A stretch of DNA of 64,000 bases, from contig OZ038380.1 in NCBI GenBank assembly GCA_964036045.1, positions 171,181,245 to 171,245,244 on the forward strand, written 5' to 3'. Position numbers and translations under genes: made by a program. This document shows, in pieces, positions 60,226 through 64,000 of the stretch; position 1 is the stretch's first letter, and every line of letters begins with the position of its first letter. Under the pieces are notes generated by a model that made no database searches, had not been told where the DNA came from, and saw only the letters and a program-made list of their open reading frames with translations. Source of the DNA: Eutreptiella sp. 'Long Island Sound 2002' (taxonomy: Eukaryota > Euglenozoa > Euglenophyceae > Eutreptiales > Eutreptiaceae).

Positions 60226-62164
60226 ACTGCTGCAGCCTTGTGATTTGCAGTTTTGAAGTGTAGCATAGCATACCTTTGATGTTTGTGTTGTTGCATTTCA
60301 TTGCCTCATTGCACACGGCCCCCGGTTGCCCTGTGTCGAGGATTTACGCGCTTTGACGCACTTTTCTAGCTGCAGGCGTGTCGCCGGTAGCTTGATTGTC
60401 GATTTCCCACCCTCCCTTCCCCTTCAGAGCTATGATTTCATTGAAGTTTTTCACTAACTTTTGATGTCTCAAAGGGCCAAAAATGTCGAAAATGGCCTAC
60501 ACTATTTTACGCATAACTTGCCGCCACTGGCTCAAAACGCGTCAAGTAAAGTGCTACCGTAAACTAGAGAGCGCTGGCTCCCAAAAGACGTTTTCATCTT
60601 GTTTTAACTCAACAAGGGCTATTTTCTGTGATTTTTTCAAGATTACCCATGAATCACTTTTTGCCCAACCCTCTAAAGCACCCCAAAATGACTTTTGGTG
60701 TTTGACGCATATCTTCGCGCCACTGCAATGAAAAATTTTGAACTAAGCATATATGGAAAGTAGACAGTAAAACGCTTCTATTCCATACTTCACCTTTTTG
60801 AGATCAATTTTTCTACTATTTTTCCCATCCCCAAAAACTTCACCCATGAACCAACCCATGAACACCCCTCAAAAGTGCCTTTTGTGCTTTCTTCATATCT
60901 CCCAGAGAAAAAAGGTTTGAGGTTTAACATTATTTTTCTGAACAACACTGAAGTATGTGCTTTCTAACCCTGAGTCGTTTTTATTTTCAGAAAATAACAA
61001 TGGCTATGGTAAAATTGCAACAAGTTACCACACAAACCATTTGGTGAAAAATCATGCAAAATGGTTTCGGAGGTTTAATCATTTCTCTGAGACCCCGGTG
61101 ACTTCGAACCTCAACAAAGGTGTTTTACGAACGCTGGAGCATGAAGTTTACGACACATATTTACTTTGAATTTCTGTGGTCCAGAATGTATTTTTTCCAT
61201 GGTGGTTAACTTAATGCATGCAAGCATGTTTTCAATTTTTGTGTTCATGAATCTACAAGAAAAAGACCTTTCTCGGAGCTTATGGTGAGTTGGACAGCCA
61301 TCAAAGCTGTTTTGGAAAGGTAATGGTGTCTAGTTTGCAGATATCTAATCGTTGGATTTTATTGAAAATGGGATGATGGTGAAAAAGTTCGGTTTCTTTT
61401 GCTTTTTTTGATGGTTTTTCAGCATGTGTGTCATGTGAGGTTCATGTGTCTCCCCCCAACTTCCATTTCTCTGAGCCTATTATGAGTTGGGGCAACATCA
61501 AATATGTTTCGGAAACATGAGGACATGTCCCACACAGTGCAGATATTCTTTTTCTGACATCTCAGCAACATAGTACAGAAAAAAAGTGTAGAAGTTTGGC
61601 ATTTTCAAGGAAAAACATGGTTTTTGGTCATTGTTTTGCAAAACCATTCGCGATTTCTGTGGTCTTCTAACCTTGAATCATTGTATGATATTGCGGTTTG
61701 TGATTGTTTGCATCAGTTTTGATTCATTCTGACTAGGCTTAGCCTAGGTAGAAAGGTAGATACCTTAGAATTACTTAGACACACAGTAAATAGTGAAACA
61801 TTTTGTTGTCTTTTTTTCGGCCACAAAAACAAACTTGGCCACAACCATTAACAGACCGTTTGCATCCGCCACATTCACCGTCTAAGCCTTTCCCTTCGAC
61901 TCCCCAGGCTGAGTGGCTCAGTTCGGCTGGCCCGTTGTCATGGGGACAAAGAAGGCGTGGGGCTTGTTGCCACCAGGGAGTAGGGAGGCGATTGATGGGT
62001 GTGAGCGGAAGGCGGAAAGAGAAGACTCAATGCAGGAGCACCCAAGTGAAACATGAAACGACCGCATTCGACCAAACCTTTGGCATTGACCTGTCTCGGG
62101 GTCCTTGTGACCATTTTCCGATGAGAGAGGTTGATGTTGGTATATGGCCGCGGAAGAAGCTTGC
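60226..62164. other. No gene recognised
   Basis: AT-rich sequence with a 133-codon frame at 61803-62204 that has no recognisable motif. An ACGGCCCCCGGTTGCCCTG motif at about 60315 matches the 62461 repeats. Confidence 0.4.
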
Positions 62165-62220
62165 AACACTTACTTACTTTTACTTACTTACTCTAGCTAG
62201 CTAGCTAACTAGCTAGTATA
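62165..62220. repeat. (TTAC)n and (CTAG)n microsatellite
   Basis: TACTTACTTTTACTTACTTA followed by TAGCTAGCTAGCTAACTAGC. Confidence 0.85.
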
Positions 62221-62460
62221 GGAGATGCATTGACTTTTATGGTATCATAATCCTAATGCTAACGGTTGAGTTGAAGTCAACTTAATGTCTCTGGTCCTCC
62301 CCCTGTAGGGCAGGGTGGCGAGGAGAAGTGCCGCAAGGCGCTGGTACTGCAATAGAGGTAACCATTCCAGTAGGTGCAGGCCGGAATGTTAGTGTGCGAT
62401 ACCATTTGACCTCTTTTCATCCCTTTACCTTTGACCTGAAGTGAGTGCTGGGCACTGGTT

Positions 62461-62618
62461 ACGGCCTACGGTTGCCCTAACCAACCCACTGCTGGCCTAC
62501 GCATACACACGGCCTACGGTTGCCCTGTGTTGCATTGGCTTCCCACGTAGACGCACGGCCCTCGGTTGCCCTGTGTCGCATTGGGGTTTGCTGAGCTTGT
62601 ACGGCCTACGGTTGCCCT
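62461..62618 (+). repeat. Tandem 46-48-bp repeat with conserved 18-base core
   Basis: ACGGCC(T/C)(A/T)CGGTTGCCCT starts at 62461, 62509, 62555 and 62601 (spacings 48, 46, 46). The sequence between cores is partly shared (GTGT(T/C)GCATTGG after two copies) and otherwise diverged. A fifth core lies alone at about 60315. Confidence 0.7.
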
Positions 62619-64000
62619 ATGAGCCTCAGTCTTGGTATTTTTGGCAAGCTGTGTGTTTTACATCATCCATTGTTTCATTTGAGCACAATTGCATTTGAGC
62701 TAGGAAGTGATTTGTCCTCATTTCACTCTACCATGCACCTCATCCTTCATTGCATGGCCGTCAAGGCAAGCGTTTGACTAGTGACGTATTCTACTCTCCA
62801 TTCGGATTGCATTTCATTCATTCCGTTCGGCAGGTCACTCATTCTTTGCATTCCACTTTGCAAATCTTACATTTCATACTTATTGCATTACTTCCTTATT
62901 GCAAGGGTTTCCCCATAGCGCTCAACATGCAATATGGTCCGTAATTGATCTGCCCTACGTGGTTCTATGAGCACCTTTGCTCAATAGACCCCGAGTTTTG
63001 GTTCGCCGACGAACAATCAATTCGTATGCCCTCAACTTTTTTTGCTTAACTGCAAGTTGTGAGGAATGAATCTCTTTTTCCAACCCTCGCGATCATTGAC
63101 CTAGGTCATTTGGTCTAAAGAGCTAGTTTATCCTCAAATTTGCTACCGAACCACTGCGGGTACGTTCCGCTTCGTTAACTTTCGCTCGATCGCCTGGTAC
63201 AGCCTCAATTACCGGGTTTGAGAGTGCTCAATTGAGTGTCCGCAGTCTACAGCATTACAGTCTCCATCACAATCTCTGTCACCCCCAACCAAACCATCAG
63301 ACGCATGGCAGACCCAATTGGATTCTTTTTTCACACATTCCCTACCTCATCACACTACACAAACAACATACACACAAACACCTACCATGAGTCATTTGAT
63401 TATTCCATTTATTTGTTTGGATATCACACTCTGAGGAATTGCTGTAGTACCACTTCCATCCAGTTTTTGTCTACGAGCCAACATGTAGGTCACTTCCCTC
63501 GTGTAGATAGGCAGTGTCCGCTTATAGCCGACATTGGTCTCACCTCGCAACATCTTTGTTGTGTAACACAAGTGAACAGGTTTACGTTTGGTCACTAAGC
63601 CTGTGACTTGGCTAATGCATTCCGCGGTGTGTTAGTGAAGAGTCCTACGCCGGTAGCCACCGAGACCAAGCGGTGCACTACGGTAGGCTCATTGAAAAGG
63701 ATTATCGAAAGGTGGTGAATGCCTACAGTGTATAGGATTCTACCCTCGCGCGGGTAGATAGCTACTTTCCATGCAGTTGGATAGACCCGTTCTCTTGCGG
63801 TAGAGATAGATGACGGAGTTCAGCTCCATGAGGTTCGCCTGAATCCTGGAATTCAGTTGAGCGGAATGCATTCATCATGTAGGAAGACAGGCCCCCGCAC
63901 GGATGGCTTTGTACAACCATCTGCTGGGCAAGGGGCTCGCCATTGATTGGTCTTCCGGTAAGGTACAGAGCACACTTTGACTACGATAAGCATTTTTCGG
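62619..64000. other. No gene recognised
   Basis: The last 1.4 kb holds short open frames without motifs. The final 400 bp is GC-balanced with several GGTAG/CGGTAG phrases. I see no tRNA or rRNA fold. Confidence 0.4.

Noticed and set aside
62461-62618. 18-base repeats with about 28-base spacers as a CRISPR array
   Set aside because: Spacers are partly alike, repeats are degenerate, and the context is eukaryotic.

Overview
The window is nuclear DNA of a eukaryote. Exon-like GC-rich patches sit in long non-coding stretches full of microsatellites, minisatellites and nested transposons. There is no bacterial operon structure, and I see no rRNA, tRNA or CRISPR locus. The one conserved cellular gene I recognise is a GC-rich exon of a MINDY4-type deubiquitinase (about 9948-10692). 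The repeat style (chromodomain Ty3/gypsy elements, a plant-like initiator-Met primer site, high-GC exons) would suit a microalga or another free-living protist, but the sequence does not fix the species.

Layout. 1-8050: low-complexity DNA with dispersed duplications, including two full and one partial copy of a minus-strand zinc-finger gene with a proline/threonine/serine-rich repeat tail, and a 200-base assembly gap. 8050-16800: one MINDY4 exon, then intron-like or intergenic DNA with long (GT)n, (CA)n and (TATG)n tracts. 16826-19789: the C-terminal end of a gypsy integrase with chromodomain, split by a 2.57-kb hAT-like DNA transposon with an 8-bp target duplication. 20.2-21.8 kb: a duplicated segment, three copies of a 28-32-bp palindrome and a cluster of CTATTTTTAG motifs. 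24.9-29.7 kb: a 34-bp satellite, interrupted by a small LTR element (D, minus strand). 30.9-36.7 kb: a related LTR element (C, plus strand) whose 3' LTR is split by a 3.2-kb, almost spacer-free palindromic element (E). 36.86-39.77 kb: a decayed minus-strand retroelement with dUTPase, methyltransferase-like, RT and RNase H pieces. 39.77-59.1 kb: a degenerate chromodomain gypsy element (A). A complete 10.76-kb gypsy element (B) has inserted into A's integrase codons. 59.1-64 kb: mostly unassigned DNA with short candidate exons and a small 46-48-bp tandem repeat.

How the parts relate. B looks young and possibly active. Its two 532-bp LTRs show no difference I can see, it is flanked by TTCTG duplications, and gag and pol are open in a single frame separated by one UAG that is followed by a hairpin, as expected for stop-codon readthrough. 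A is older: gag carries an in-frame TGA, the first catalytic aspartate of RT is asparagine, integrase is split by B, and no 3' LTR is visible. C and D share LTR termini, 4-bp target duplications and a hairpin just before the polypurine tract, and each has a single short ORF; they look like members of one non-autonomous LTR family. The most unusual points are B's UAG-hairpin junction, the methyltransferase-like domain upstream of RT in two different retroelements, the dUTPase fragment, the extra roughly 705-codon ORF behind A's pol, and the large palindrome E.
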